From the NCBI GenBank assembly GCA_022813625.1, contig JAKLMB010000019.1:1-64000 (forward strand): a DNA stretch of 64,000 nt, given 5' to 3'. The notes below the pieces were generated by a model. It made no database searches. It was given only the letters and a program-made list of their open reading frames with translations, and was not told where the DNA came from. Positions within the stretch are counted from its first letter, which is position 1. The number at the start of each line of letters is the position of its first letter. Below, in pieces: positions 31,890-44,989 of the stretch. The position numbers and the translations under genes are program-made. Source of the stretch: Aaosphaeria pasadenensis. Its lineage: Eukaryota > Ascomycota > Dothideomycetes > Pleosporales.

Positions 31890-34716
31890 GGCTGGATATA
31901 TTGTGAGCTTTGAAGCTCTTTTGTGCGAAATTGGAAATATAGCTGTTAAACACACTTCTTGAGTGTAATTCTTCGTGAAATGTATCGTGGTACGAAGTTT
32001 ACGTCGGAATCGAAACGACAAAGTCGACGAAGAGGAGGAGATATCAGATACTCGGCAGTTTTGAAGAAGCTACAATGCAAGACGTCAGAAGCACATCCCC
32101 CAAGACCCAAACCAGTAGCTTAAAGATGGGGATCCAAATAAGAGGTCAGTGGCTTGAGAGCCACCCCGCCACCATTTTCTTGTCTTCTTGGGAGGCTTGT
32201 ACGATAGCTCCGGACATAGACAACCTTGGCGAGTGACGTCCAGCGTGCGGGCGAATTGACATTGACGTTTTGTATTTAATCCAATGAAAGTGTAAGGACT
32301 CACCTATATCATAGAAACGATAATAACAACGAAGACACCAGCAAGCGAAATCCTCTCAAAGACCACCAGTCAGTCTTACAGATAGAAAATATCGATATTG
32401 ACGAAACACAAGAAAAAACGTGGGAGAAGGGAGGGGAGCCACGCGAGAAGTATATAAACTCCCCAACAATCAAGCAAAGCAAGCAAGATCTACAGCTGCT
32501 ATCCCTCTAGTCTCGTACCCAATTATTTTCCCCGCGGGGGGAGGCGATCGTGTTTCCCCCTCCTCCTACTCCCCCAGACGAATCCACTCCGCTCCCCCCA
32601 CAACGCAACGCAACCTCGAAAGATAGGGTAGCATGCAGGGCACGTATCACGCATCCCATCCATCCACCCGTCGAACAAACAAAAGACCGAGGTTCGGAAT
32701 AGATGCGGTGCGGTATCCACAGTAAAGGCAAGCACATGACTGACTTATTTGTTGTACTCGGCCCGTGGCGTATCGTATCATGTTCGTCTGGTGTAAAGCT
32801 ATTCGTATCTTGATGTTTCCTCCCACCCGCGTGCAGACATACGAGGGACGAAGGTGCGAGTATCGTATCATGAAGGGGACCTCGCTATTGCAAGCCACAC
32901 GACGTCAGAGGTTCGCGGAAGATGGCCGCTATGCCAACCCAACTTTGAACTACTATTGTTGACGAATTTACTATATACGCACCCACAAAACAAGACATGA
33001 CAGGGCGGGGAAATAAGAAGAATGGACGCTTCATGGATGCTCTTTGGATTTTTTCTATCCTGGTGTCTTGTTCATTTGTACTTGTGTTCTTTAAATGTAA
33101 TGTAGAGTACCTCGTAATCATACCGATCCCTCCATAGAAACCACATGTACATTCACACCTACCCATCGCCCGCGGCCGAACCCACAATACTCCACACCCC
33201 ATATCATCCCCTATCACATCAGTAATCCATCCCATCCCATACCCTCAAGCCGTCCTACACGCCTTTGACGTGCGCCCAGGAACCCAGTCCCTCGTGCTAA
33301 ACCAAGCCGCCCGTGCTAAGTAACTAGGTGATACTTAGCCCACTCGTGGCTAAACTAACCGATGGACCGACGTGCGCCATCCGCCATCCGACGACCTCAC
33401 ACGGTATGGAATTCTTATTCCCACTACCATTCCCACCATCGCGTGGCGTTTCTAAAAGACTGGCCTCGAGAATGAGGGATGGGAAGTTGGCTACATCTAA
33501 TTCCTATTCGCGTGTGAAATATCGGGGAGGTGTCTCCTGAAGTCGCGAGTTAAAGCGATGGGATATTACACGCCATGGGTGATCTGCACAACCCGGTACA
33601 CATCCACACATCCACCATCCAACTAACCTAACTAACCCAGCACAGGAAATCCCGTTAACTACGAAAAGTGCGGGTAGATGGGCTTACGGTAATTATTTCC
33701 CCACGCACGCTCGCACGCTTACCCCCGCAAATGTATCGTGTCGCACCTGTGTCGTATGATGGTGAGGTTTGTGTGGTTTGAGTGGCTGGTTCGGATCGTG
33801 CGTGCGGCATTTGGCAGACAATGGCTTTGTTTGTCGTTGTGTGGTTTGTGTGTAGGTATGCTTGGGTGCTGGAGGGTGTGTGAGATGATGTCTTGGTAGT
33901 TGAGATCGGGTGTGATGGTTGGTTGGTTGTTTGGTTGTTTATTTTGCAATTACTTTCTCCTTCGTTGTAATGCGGATTTTAAAGATTCATTATTTGGGTT
34001 TTTATTATATGTCTTACTTCTGGATCAGTTGTTGTGCTGCATGGTTGGTAACGTCGTGCTATGCTATAATTGACACTACATGTCACTACAGCCAAGGGAA
34101 GTTTTCCCTTTGCCTTCCACCACCCAAAGGGTTCGAAGATCATAAATCATGAGCACATATCATAAACAAAAAAAATGAAGTCCTTGTTTTCTAATCGTAA
34201 TCCATTTCTCGTAATCTAAAACTATAATGCGTGGTTGCTGCGAGCTCTTGTATCTAAATGCTGGAATGCTGGATAATAACATAATAGTACATGGATGCGT
34301 TCATGATTGGATGCATAGCCGCAAGACGTAGAAAAAGCACTGGACGTAAAAACTCCGAAACTCCAAGACGATGTGATGTGTAAGGAAAGGGGGAAAAGGT
34401 GATGGTGGAGGGTTGGGGAAGGGAAGGGAAAAATGCTGGATTGGAGGGGAGGAAAGGACGGGATAGGATAGACAAAGGGAAACATGAGGGAAATGTGGGA
34501 AGTACAATGCAATGGTGAAGTGATACAAGCCAATGGAAACGGAATGCGGGATGGTAACATAGGAGAAAGCAGCAACGAACTAATGAGAGACATGAGTACA
34601 AATACAGGTCTACATAGGAAAGGAGATCGAACCCAAACACATGCTCAACGAAATAGTGTTACAAGCAGCAGAATACACAATCAAGTTGTGTGATGTCTGC
34701 TTGAGAGATACAAGCA
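31890..34716. other. Gene-poor region upstream of the MFS carrier
   Basis: About 2.8 kb between two minus-strand genes. It holds the MFS promoter on its left. There is a GGTT-type tandem stretch (33914-33946) and several CT/CA-rich tracts. No frame resembles a protein family and no splice-compatible series of exons was found. Confidence 0.5.
33914..33946 (+). repeat. GGTT/GTTT simple repeat
   Basis: A short run of ggttggttggtt followed by gtttggttgttt lies in the noncoding region between the MFS carrier and the small Cys-rich gene. Confidence 0.7.
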
Positions 34717-35118
34717 TCACTGCCCCGGCCTCCACCCGCACGCCGGACAGAAATCTGGGGTGAGGCCGCTGTTTGCTGCCCTGCAGGCTGGACAGTACCA
34801 TGCGTCGGCTGGGGTGTCTGGACAGGTGTAGCCAGGGTTGTGGTGTTGATGGCTGTGGTGTTGATATTGCTGGTACGTCTGTCTTTGACTGGTATTGCGA
34901 TACATGGTTTGTCCATAATGCGTTGCTGCTGGTGCTGGCGTTATGGGGCCGCCATAGTAGGGTTCGCCAGGACCAGTGCATTGCTGGCATCTGTAGTGGC
35001 CGCAATACGGATTTGCGCAACGGTCCGGTGCAAGTTGAACTAGGTACATGGTCGAGCATTCGTGACAAACCCAACAGTCGTTGGGGACTACGCACTCCAA
35101 TGTAGGTACGTCGTTCAT
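34717..35118 (-). CDS. Small cysteine-rich (zinc-finger-like) protein
   Basis: A single exon codes for 133 residues (ATG at 35118, TGA at 34717-34719). Cysteines fall in two blocks. The N-terminal block reads CWVCHECSTM...CANPYCGHYRCQQC and the C-terminal block reads WYCPACRAANSG...DFCPACGW, which is close to a zinc ribbon or RanBP2-type finger. Between them lies a Tyr/Gln/His-rich spacer (about residues 55-95). I do not know a function; protein-protein or RNA contacts through the two zinc sites are an inference. The gene stands alone, with about 2.8 kb and 1.9 kb of empty sequence on its sides. The paired CxxC motifs argue that it is real. Confidence 0.78.
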   Translation of the reverse strand: MNDVPTLECVVPNDCWVCHECSTMYLVQLAPDRCANPYCGHYRCQQCTGPGEPYYGGPITPAPAATHYGQTMYRNTSQRQTYQQYQHHSHQHHNPGYTCPDTPADAWYCPACRAANSGLTPDFCPACGWRPGQ

Positions 35119-36992
35119 GTTGCTTGTTTGTCCTTTCGGGGCTTGCCTTAAAGGATCTTGTGGATGTAATGTTCGAAGAAGAGCTTTCTATCCAGATCGT
35201 GGGCGAGTCTTGATTGAGCTATCCAGAGATGGCTGATGATATTCAGGGCCGACGAAGCAGGGTCCTGAGTGAGGAAGGGTGAGGGCTCCTTTTAAGCTAT
35301 AGACCACGGAATATGTGTCTCGATACGGATCAGTCTCGCTGTTTGAGTGCGAGAAATAGTGTCGAGATGCGGTTCCTCTTTGCTTGCACTCTGCTAGAGA
35401 TCTTGTAACAAAGTGGAAGAGTGCAGAGAAAGGGGAACGAAGCTTGTAAGATATTGTTGCAGACAGATTGATGGTATTTGTGTGATTGATATTGGATAAG
35501 ATAGTATGGAATGGATTGCTGTGTTGCGAATAAGATCAACACGGTAGGAAAGGATAAAGATATATAGTCTTCAGATTGAGCATGAGCACAATGGACGATG
35601 AAGTAACTGAAGGACGAATAAAGACAGAAAAATGCCCTATACAGCGCCCTTGTCCGTGTGTTGAAGCTGGTCGGAGGAGGGGCGAGCATCGTGAAACCTA
35701 TGACGACCTATCAGAGGTCTCCGTACCAGCCCTTTTGCTCCATTGTTCAGGAATTCATACCCGGGCAAGCTGAAACTCCTCCAAAAAACCTTGAATGAGA
35801 AATGATGCCTCATTGTAGAGCGCGGCGATGGGTCAAAGAGTGCCCGTAGCATAGCCATAAAGGGGCCCACAGTGACAAAAGTCGACCTCGTGACGATGGG
35901 AATATATGGCGTAGGATACGTAGTGACGCATACCAGTGCTATGAACCCATAAGGGCCACATAGCGGTGTAGGAGGGCAATCGGAGGACTGATTTCGCAGC
36001 GCCTGTGTAATAAGGCTAACCGGGGATGGGTAAAGGTATTTGCGTATTGCAGGTAAAGTAGGAAATGTTCCTGGATTCGTCCCCCATCTTTAACCATAAG
36101 TTGAGATGTCGATGTTATGGAATGGGTACTTGACAATGCCTTGTCATTTGGAGTAAAGAAATTAATCAAGGAAACGTGGCAATTTGACCGCAGGTTCATG
36201 GACGGATGGTGGGCTACATAGTGCAGTGAGTGGGTGGAACGCTCTCATTGCAATTGCAGACGTGACAGACGCTCGTCAACGGCGGCTCTGGACGAGTGAG
36301 ACGTCCCGCAGGGCGCAAGGCTGAAAGTGCAACACAATGAGGTAGATCGCCTTGCACTCGGTTGCTTCGGCGGTATCGGAGGGCAACGCTCTGCTTGCCT
36401 TCTGTTAGTGTGATTTTGCCTGATTTCTTGGTGGTACATATCATGATGCATATTGGAAATCAAGAAAAAGACGTGTCACAATGTCCTCCACGGCTGACAC
36501 GAAGTATGGCCGACGAGAGATGGGAGAGCGTGCACACTTGATACGAAGAGTCGAAGCTGTGAGAGCCTGTATGTGGTTTTGTTGACGTCAACGATCGCAG
36601 CGAAGACGGAAAGAACATGAGACGACGTGTGTGGTAGGGGGGCGAAAGTGAGGAATCCAAGTCCTCAGCATCGCGACACGCTAAACTTGATGCAGACAAT
36701 GGCAATGATAAATCCAAAAGTGACTCAACAGGACAGCAAACACCGCCTGTAGACGCATATTGCAAGCTGAGAATTAAGTGAATTCGAGGAGAAGCAGGAC
36801 CAAAAAAGATTTTGACGTAAATGTTGATAATTTAGTTGGGTATTCTATTCTTGTCACTCATCCTTTCTGCACGAACTGATGCAGGAGGCGAACGCAAGTC
36901 ATTAAAAATGTTTGTCCACATGGAATAGTAGAAGCCGCAAGACAGGAGCTTGCGCTTGAACACCAAATGACCGAGTAAATGAGTCCGCTGCA
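35119..36992. other. Intergenic region upstream of the small Cys-rich gene
   Basis: About 1.9 kb with no supported gene. It contains the promoter of the minus-strand Cys-rich gene at its left end and the 3' flank of the amino-acid permease at its right end. Confidence 0.5.
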
Positions 36993-38892
36993 TTAAAAAA
37001 GCCAAGAAATGAACTTCCTGTAGAACCAGTTGCCCTTGTTGGCGTCCTTACCCTGGGCCTCCTTGAAGGCCAGGAATGCAGCCTCTTCGCGATCGATCTC
37101 GTCCTTGCCCGTGTAGAAGTCAGCTTCGTGGGGCTTGACACCTGGCTCCTTGGTGTATAACTTGTATCCGAAGATCATGATGATGTAGAGCGGAATACCG
37201 AGATAACCTGGTGTCTGTTAGTAACAATTCTTTGGATGTTGAAAGTGAACAAACTGACCTGTGATGAAGTTCTTGTAGTCGAAGTTGCCATACTTCTTGT
37301 CATGAATGAAGACTGTGAAGTTCTTCGTGAAAGCGATCAAGATGCTGAAGGCCAAGGCGATGTAGGAACCAATCAAACCAAATGGAGCAACATAAGGCAT
37401 TTGGTCATCGGTGATACCCTGCGCTCTGCGTGCCTTGACGAAGTAGATGTGAGTGACCAAGATGGAAATCCAGGTAAGCAGACCAAAGATGGTCACCAAA
37501 TTGGTGAAGTAGGTGAAAACTTCAGCGGAGGACTTGGCGACGTTGAGGAAGGCAAGGAGACAGAACAAGGCCGAAACACCAAGAGCAGTGACGGGGACAC
37601 CGCGCTTGTCAGTGTATGTCAAGATGCGGGGAGCGTGGCCAGACTTTGCCAAACCGTAGATGGTACGGGAGGCAATGTACAAATCAGAGTTGGCGGCACT
37701 GAACACGAAGAGCAGAATGCAGGCATTGAGAATTCCGGGCAAGTGGGGGATGTTTCCGTTCTTGATCGCAACGACGAAGGGAGAGGCAGACGCCTTAGTA
37801 CCCTTGGTGTTGGCCTCCAAAAGCTTCGGGTCGTTGTACGGGACCAACATGCCCAAGAAGAAGACACTGAGGCAGTAGAAGAAGAGGATTCGGTAGAACG
37901 TAAGCTTGATGGCACGGGGGATGGTCTTGCGGGGATTCTGCGCTTCTCCGACAGTCACACCGACAAGCTCAGTACCGAGATAAGCGAAAACGGCGTTGAT
38001 GAGAGATGCCCAGAAGCCGAGGAATTTACCAAGGTCACCTTTGGCATAGGTCGCTTTGAAGGCACCGGGGCTCTTCCAGTACTTGAAACCAGTGGCTTCA
38101 CCAGAGGCACCGACTGCGAGAGCGAAGGACAGAATGATGACACCAACCTAGATTGTGATATTAGTATAATGAACTGACCGCATTGATATTGTTGGCAAAA
38201 CTCACAATGGTCACGACTTTGATGCTGCTAAGCCAGAACTCGAATTCTCCGAAGAACTTGACACCGAAGTAGTTGATACAGATGATAGTGACCATGAAGA
38301 CGGCGATGAAAACACCCGGATTCACTTGATCCGGAGTTTTCCACTCCTGCAGAACAAGTGCAGCCGCAGTGAGCTGATTAGGCGTGACAATGATGTACTT
38401 GAACCAATAGGTATAACCGACGGCGAAACCAAGGGCAGGGTCGCAGAAACGAGTAGCATAGCCGGCAAAACCAGCACCGTGGGGAAGCCAAGCAGCCATT
38501 TCACCAAGGCCGCACATGACGACGTAGACGAGAAGACCGACGAGAGTGTACGAGATCAAGATTGAAGCAGGTCTGGACGTAAATGTTAGAAATCATGGTG
38601 TTGTTATAAATGAGTGAAAGCATTCATACCCTGAAGTAGCCAGAGCCTTGCCAGTTCCGAGAATGAGACCAGTTCCGATAGCACCACCGATGGCAATCAT
38701 AGTGATGTGACGGGACTTGAGACCACGGCGAAGATGTTGATTGTCTTCATAGTGGACTGCTCCATCTGCTGAAACAGCTGGAATCTCGCCTTCTCCAGCC
38801 TGGTATTCAGTCTTTCCTCCGGTGTATTCAGGATCACGGCCGTGAGGGCTTCCACTGCCCGACGAAGTTGACTTCCTGTTGTAGGCAGCCAT
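36993..38892 (-). CDS. Amino-acid permease, Dip5-like (AAP/YAT family)
   Basis: This plasma-membrane amino-acid/H+ symporter has 577 residues from exons 38892-38630, 38572-38206, 38147-37259 and 37207-36993, all in phase. Helix 1 carries HITMIAIGGAIGTGLILGTG, the substrate-binding signature of yeast amino-acid transporters. Further marks are YTLVGLLVYVVMCGLGEMAA, FAVGYTYWFKYIIVTPNQLT, NAVFAYLGTELVGVTVGEAQ and NPRKTIPRAIKLTFYRILFF. The YLGTELVGVTVGEA block points to the dicarboxylic (Glu/Asp) subgroup that includes yeast Dip5 and Aspergillus AgtA, although selectivity is inferred. The 80-residue N-terminal tail is Ser/Gly/Glu-rich and has lysines that could serve ubiquitin-dependent endocytosis. 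The C-terminal tail is charged (KDEIDREEAAFLAFKE). Confidence 0.92.
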
Positions 38893-41800
38893 GATCGCGA
38901 GCTAGATCGTCTCTGATCTAATGTGCGAATTTAAGAGAGTGTCCTTGGTGACGTTTGCGACAAGCTTGAACGTGGGGTTGCTCAAGATTGCTGACGCGGG
39001 AGCAAGAACAACAAGAGTCGCCTTGGAAACGATAAGCTCAGCTTCTCTAAAAGAGTGAAGCAGCAAGCGGACCACCGAGCCTAAATATCTTTGAGGCGCA
39101 GGTGAGGCGTTTAATAAAGGCTTCCACCCTTAACTATCTCAGGCTCACCGGTTGAGTTGCACGAGAGTACGGGTAGTGCACGCAGGGCAAGTCAGCCTGG
39201 CAGGGAGGGAGAGGGGAGCGAGGCCTTTTTGTAGTTATATACAGCAAGAGAGCAGTATTATCAGTGAAAGGCAGCCCTGGGAGCGCCACCAGGAAGATTG
39301 AGGTAACCCAAGACGGCCCAAGCCAATGGAGAGGCAGTCAAAAAGAAGGAAGAGGGTTAGCACTCTGCTGATGGGCAATAGATTCTGGCAAGAAACATGC
39401 GGGGGCGCCGCAGCGGTCTGGATGCCTTTATGTATTCATTTGTGCGACTCCAATCACCTGGTCGTGAGCGCGAAACGCAGAACGCGAATGCCGGGGGGTG
39501 GGAGGGGGTTGTGTGGAGGCGTGTGCATCCCATAGAGTTGGATATGCAATATGAGCTTCCTGATGTGGATGGCGGTGGTGGGAGTCGCAAAAGCCCACGT
39601 ACTTGGCGTGACAACGATAAAGAGTTGGCCAAGCTGAAGCCAAGCGAGATCAGGGCGGTGCTTGCTTGCTCGCTGGCTTTGCGCTCGATGTATCCATGTC
39701 CATCATCGAGAGGATCCTGATAAGAGGCCTCTTGTGGTGGTGGTGTTGGGAGTGTGATGGTGGCATGTTTTCTTCTAGAATGCTGCGCATGCCACACACA
39801 CACCCTCCGGCGCATCGGTGGATCGAGCGTCTAACGGGCATATTCGTTTTTAGTGTTGATTATTATGGTTGTAAAACGAAAAGAATGAGAGATAACGGAC
39901 TTTGAGCCTCTCGAAGCACATACCTACCTACACGTAGTACACCCGCATTATGACGACCGTTGGCTACTAGGAGGTAACTTACACGGGAAGTAGGCACAGG
40001 TACGGTGATCGAAATAAGGCCGTACCAAGCACCGATTAGACTACCAAAGCCTTTTGCCGTCCAAGTGGCCAATGGGAAATCAAGACTTGCAACTGTATGA
40101 CATACATAATCGTTGTATACCGTTAATTACTATACCGTACACCTACATACGGATACATTGCGAGTAGAAACATCCATCATACCATAGATTACAAGATGTG
40201 ACTACATACATAGCAGGGCGACCACAACACAGAGTGACATCGAAAGAAAATCAATTGCCAAATGATGAAGGTAATAGTAATCCCATCCACAGGATACAAT
40301 GGGACTCTAGAGATAAGGCGAAGCAAAGCGAAGAAGCCGAGGGCTGATCAAGGCTCATTGGGACCCCTTGGCTCTATAGATTCCCCGACCAGCCAGTAAG
40401 ATCTCCACAATTTCCCAAGTAACTACACGTAGAAAACGACCACACAAGCACGCGGAGCATTACCGATTCATACCTGAGGCACGAGTCGAGCTTAGAAAAC
40501 CCTTCATCGTCGGCCCCAGACGAATCAACCGTACTAGTAACCTGCTATCGGAGGCCCGAGCAACGTCTAACCACGAACACACGAAACAATCTTCTAGGAG
40601 CCTGGTGCCTTCTTACGTCGGACTTGGGCGCAACGGTCGCTCAATGCAGCGGTGATTTGCAGTGCTGAGTTACGACGGATAATAATACATATTTCATGTC
40701 AGTTACAGAGGTGCATAGAGACGGTACGGTCCAGGTGCAATAATCCGTACTATAATTGCTGTGTAGGTAGTCGAGATACGGAGTACGCAAAGCCACGCCA
40801 CGGTGTATCTCTTGAAGGATCGAGGGAGGTTGGATGGCGTGAAACTACGGCTTTGACTAGAGTCCGGGGAACAGTATCGGCCCGCTACACTTGCCTCGTA
40901 TCTCTCTACAATTCTCTACAATAGATACCCAGATACGAATACACTATGCAATAACGTACCCGTCCCGTACTGTGCTGTGCTGTACTGTATTTGGACCTCC
41001 ATCAAACATCCATCTGTCTTCGGATACCTACTCGTACCTCTAACTACCCGGCAGAGGCTACCCCCCAACCTCCCAAGACGCCGGGCATGCTCCCAAAAGG
41101 CATCACTGGGATTCGAATGAAGGGCTAGAAGCATATCTGTCGCGTGCTGCTATCCTTTCTATCCCTCCCCCTGCGCTTACTTGCAGGACCCTCGCGTGCC
41201 TCGTTCGACATCCGAATCCGTCCATCCACCGGATCCTTTGAATCCCAAGGGACTATTACTTACGATAACAATAATATTGTTGACCAACTTAGAAGTAACT
41301 GTGCCTCCAAAGGCAATCGATATATCATCCCCTACCCGCCAGCCATCTCAACCACCTCCCTCCCTCCCGTTCGAACAAACACACACACGCACGCATCCGC
41401 CCTCCTCACGAACTAATCCACCTAACCTAACCATCAGAAGCAATGCAATCTTAACTGTTCTGTTGAAACGTTCCGAAAAGAGATTGATCGCCTCCCTTCC
41501 GCGCGGCGTTGTGTTTCCTAACCCCTAGCGGGTTGGGTTGCTCGCTAGATCCCGTTGAAGAGGCTGATAGTTTTTTTTTCTCTTCTCGCACGCACCGACC
41601 TGTCGTGTTCGTTCGGAAGAGGGAAATTAGCGTGCGGTTTTGTCCCGGTTGGTTCGCCTTTCGCCGGCTGAACGAAAAGGCAGGGCGGGATGTGGTAGGT
41701 GGTCACATGCTTGCTTGCTAGATGGCTAAGAGGCAGGTAGGTTAAGTATCGATCGAGGTTACATTTTGGTTACGTGTGGAAATGCGAGTGGTAGATAGAG

Positions 41801-42398
41801 TTGGTAGATGTGTTTGGTTTAGTATGCAGGGGAGGCTTGGGATAGTTTGTTCCCCAGTGCGACACTTGGGGTATTTATTGCGTACACGGTGTCTAACCAT
41901 GCGCTGATGGTTTGTTGTACGTTATGGATTTTCAGCCTCAGCTTCAGCCTCAGCGTCCCCATGGCACGGGGCATCTGTTTGCACATCACCGTTGGACTGC
42001 GGTATCGAGTCTATCTCGAATACGCAAGCATCACATCACATCACAGCAAGCTGCTCGAATTCGTTATCGACCGTGAAATCTGATATTGAGTAGCTGTGCA
42101 CTAGCCCAGCTTCGAAGACTATATCGACCGTTTGTTGCCAGTGCCATTCCTCCATTGGCATTCCTGAAGCGACTGCTGGAAAGAATAGGAAAACAGAGTC
42201 ATAGATCATTCAAGATGGAATGAAAATGAAAGCTTCCACTACTACAGCTGCTGGCTGCACGGCTCCACCGCGTTGGTATCTCCCATATGTCGGGGCCCGA
42301 GCTTCGAGTGCTGGATATCGAGAAGGCGGACCGGTCGCTCGGACCTGACCCTGCTGCTGGAGGGCAACGCAGTGTCGCGCGCAGCTGGGGTAGACGGT
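38893..42398. other. 3.5-kb noncoding region upstream of the amino-acid permease
   Basis: The longest gene-free stretch in the window. Its left part is the permease promoter, with GATA-type sites (GATAAG at 39031-39036, TATC at 39135-39138, TTATCA at 39258-39263) that could bind the nitrogen regulator AreA. Short simple repeats (ctgtgctgtgctgtactgt near 40970; ccctccctccc near 41357) are scattered. Small ORFs (for example 39815-39357 minus) look like chance. Confidence 0.5.
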
Positions 42399-42997
42399 TT
42401 AGAAACCGTGGACCTGTATTGCCACGATGGTTAGCATTGTTGCGTCTTCTTTGCTGTGGCCGCAGACTGCTGGAGAGACTTACCTTGATGGTCTTGGAGT
42501 CTAGCCCCAAGCCCTCCTTCTTCTCGGTGAGGAAATCTTGTACATCTTTACGCTGATCTCCCTGGAGCTGAATCACCTCTCCCATCTCGGTGTCGGTGAC
42601 GACGGTGCCATTGCAGGCAAATTTCTTCTTGATGACCTTCAGAATCTTCTTTTGATCGAACTGCTGCTGTTAGATATATGCCCTTCGAGTAGATGATGTA
42701 GGGATCGCCGTACCTTCTTCGGGAGGCCCTGGACCGTGGTCAAGGTCTTGCGTCCATTGCGTTCTGCAGCCTTGTCAGCCTGATGCCCTCACGTCCAGAT
42801 ATTGCAGCGCCGGTCAACCCCACGACGACCGCGATAGGTCGCGCGCTGTCGGACGGGAGACGCCTCGGAAGATATGCGAACTTACGCTGGATACGGATGT
42901 GAATGTAGTTCTGAGCCTGAGTCTTGGCCTCACCAGTGTCGTCATCTGCCTCCGCGAACGGATCAAATGATTTGAGGTTTTGGATGTCTGTGGTCAT
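42399..42997 (-). CDS. sui1: Translation initiation factor eIF1 (Sui1)
   Basis: This 117-residue factor of the 43S preinitiation complex enforces AUG recognition. Four exons, 42997-42886, 42763-42714, 42660-42484 and 42413-42399, join in phase. The protein starts MTTDIQNLKSFDPFAEADDD and continues with IHIRIQQRNGRKTLTTVQG, LPKKFDQKKILKVIKKKFAC, NGTVVTDTEMGEVIQLQGDQ and RKDVQDFLTEKKEGLGLD, ending in KTIKVHGF. This is the complete SUI1 domain with the conserved basic loop. The last exon codes for only VHGF and the stop. The first intron is long (122 nt) compared with the others (53 and 70 nt). It is divergent, at 2 kb, from the second Rho GEF gene. Confidence 0.95.
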
Positions 42998-44989
42998 GAA
43001 TCTGACTGGTCGCGCTTGTCGGACGACTGTGAAAGGATGGACTCGGAGGCGAGGTACGGTAGTATTCCTTGCGGCTGTGGTTTACTTGGGCGTTGGTGGT
43101 TGTGTATCTGGCTTTGAGTCTGAGGTGGAGGAGGTAGGATGCGGGTTGATTATGTACCCTCTCTTGTTCTAGTTATGTGGCGGGGTGATTGTGAATGGGC
43201 GAAACTCGGCCAGTCCAGAAGAGGTTAGTGGCTTTGGCGACTTTGATTCACCTCAGTGAGGAGTCTGAGGTCAACCCAACCAGGCCTTCAAAGGAACTTC
43301 ATGCGTATCGAATGGTCACCGCATCTTGTCATACTTATTCTAGAATGATTCACTGGTCTCGGGGAGATGTTCTTTTCCATCCGCAATGAATTTGCTGATT
43401 GCTCTCGCCTGGGACTCTTGCCTGTAGATACACAATCCTTTCTCCTTCAAGGAATAGGTTTCCTTCGGACCATCACATGGCATTCCACAGGATCAAGTCC
43501 GCTCTGGTCATCAGTCCCATAAAAGGGTTCTTTTCTACGAATCGAAAACTACTTTAGCACACAGTCTTGAGCAGTCAGGCAACAGGCTCACTGCAACTTT
43601 CTTGGGTGTGCTGCAACGGCCATCGGCTTCCGATCACACGCAAGGCCAAATCTGTCTTGATAAGAGCTTTGAAATCTAGGTCTACCACTAGAGGTGTCAC
43701 TGAGAGCCTCCTTGGAGCGCATGAATCTCGCAAACACTGCATAGGAGACCAAGTTCTGACACGAAGAACTCCAAGTTTGTATCGCATGTACACGAAATGA
43801 TATTATCGAGGTTGTGAAACACAAAAGCGCAGCTAAAACGATAAGAATGTCGTCAAAACTTGGGATGGAGGGGTCAGTCGAGGGAATGACTTGGTCAGGA
43901 CAAGGGTCATTGCCTTCGTCAAGCACACTTGAGCGCAGGTTGACATCTTCCTGACAGTTCTTGGTGGTCGTTCGAAGATGGTTGTCGGGATATGGACCAA
44001 GTGTTGGGAATGATATATGGATCGTAGAGAGGTCAACTAATCGCAGTGTGAAAGGAACCTATTTCCACTATGTAGGGCTGAGGCTCGGCTGATGTTGGGA
44101 GGCAACATGCAACGCAAGCTCGAGCTGATGTCAAGTAGGACATGACATGCACTGCACTGCCAACGTATGCTCTCCTCTCCTCAGGCCCTCTGCTAAGTAA
44201 TTATTCCCCTCCCAAGCTCAACCCGCCCCGGTGAACAAAATATCCCATCAGGCGGATGCAGTCCTATTCCTTCTACTATCACTGGATCTTCCTGTCTTAA
44301 CCTTCGCGCTTCCTTCCTTTGCTACATGATAGCATTCGCCTTCTACTTTTCGACTACTGTGTAAATAATACATCTCTGTACTCGTACTGTTAATTTATGG
44401 TCCGTCTCTGTATCTGTAGCCATATTTAGTTCGTCGACAGGCCAAAGTCCAGTCAAGTCCCACTTGAAACCTTGGCAACCGCTTGACTGACGCTCAGGTG
44501 TGTGTGTGCTCTGGAAGCTGCCCACGCACGCACAACGGTCTCTCCAAGTGGAGTCTACCCCAAAAACCTCATCATTGACACCCGACTATCGCATCGTCGT
44601 TAACGCACTCGATCCGAATAATCTGGAACCGTACCGTACTCGAACTCGCCACCACTGCCCAACGTCCACCCGCGAGGCGCACGGAGCCGCTTCCTAGTGA
44701 ACCAGTGAAGGGGTCCCCACCGACACACCAACGACACACCTACCAGTCAACCTCAAGAGGGGCATCATTTCGACCTACTGCACCATTGCATGCGTATTTC
44801 CCTTGCGCGTCGACTCGGCGAGGCATAGTTCGAGGCAGATGTTGACTTCGACAAAGGTCGGCCTCCGTATGCTGCGCATCCTCATAGCCTCGTAGTGACG
44901 ACAACTCCCCATCTCAAGATACCGATTATACCAACCCACCTACCTCCACCACGCCAGTGCGCCAGCACGCGCTGCAATAATAAACCATC
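42998..44989. promoter_or_regulatory. Divergent promoter region of eIF1 and the second Rho GEF
   Basis: About 2 kb with no supported gene. The half next to the GEF start (44700-44989) is C/A-rich and fits a long leader. The stretch near 44090-44165 has repeated cgaggctcgg/catgcactgcactgcc strings. Frames up to about 112 codons look like chance. Confidence 0.5.

Noticed and set aside
37236..38177. A 313-codon antisense frame across the amino-acid permease
   Set aside because: It is the antisense of exon 3 of the permease, is unusually Gly/Glu/Asp-rich, and crosses the real splice sites.
39357..39815. A 152-codon minus-strand frame in the long region upstream of the permease
   Set aside because: Biased, repetitive composition and overlapping plus-strand frames of similar length suggest chance.
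41090..41135. A tRNA-like TTCGAATCCC string on the minus strand
   Set aside because: The flanks do not form a T-arm, and no acceptor or anticodon arms can be drawn around it.
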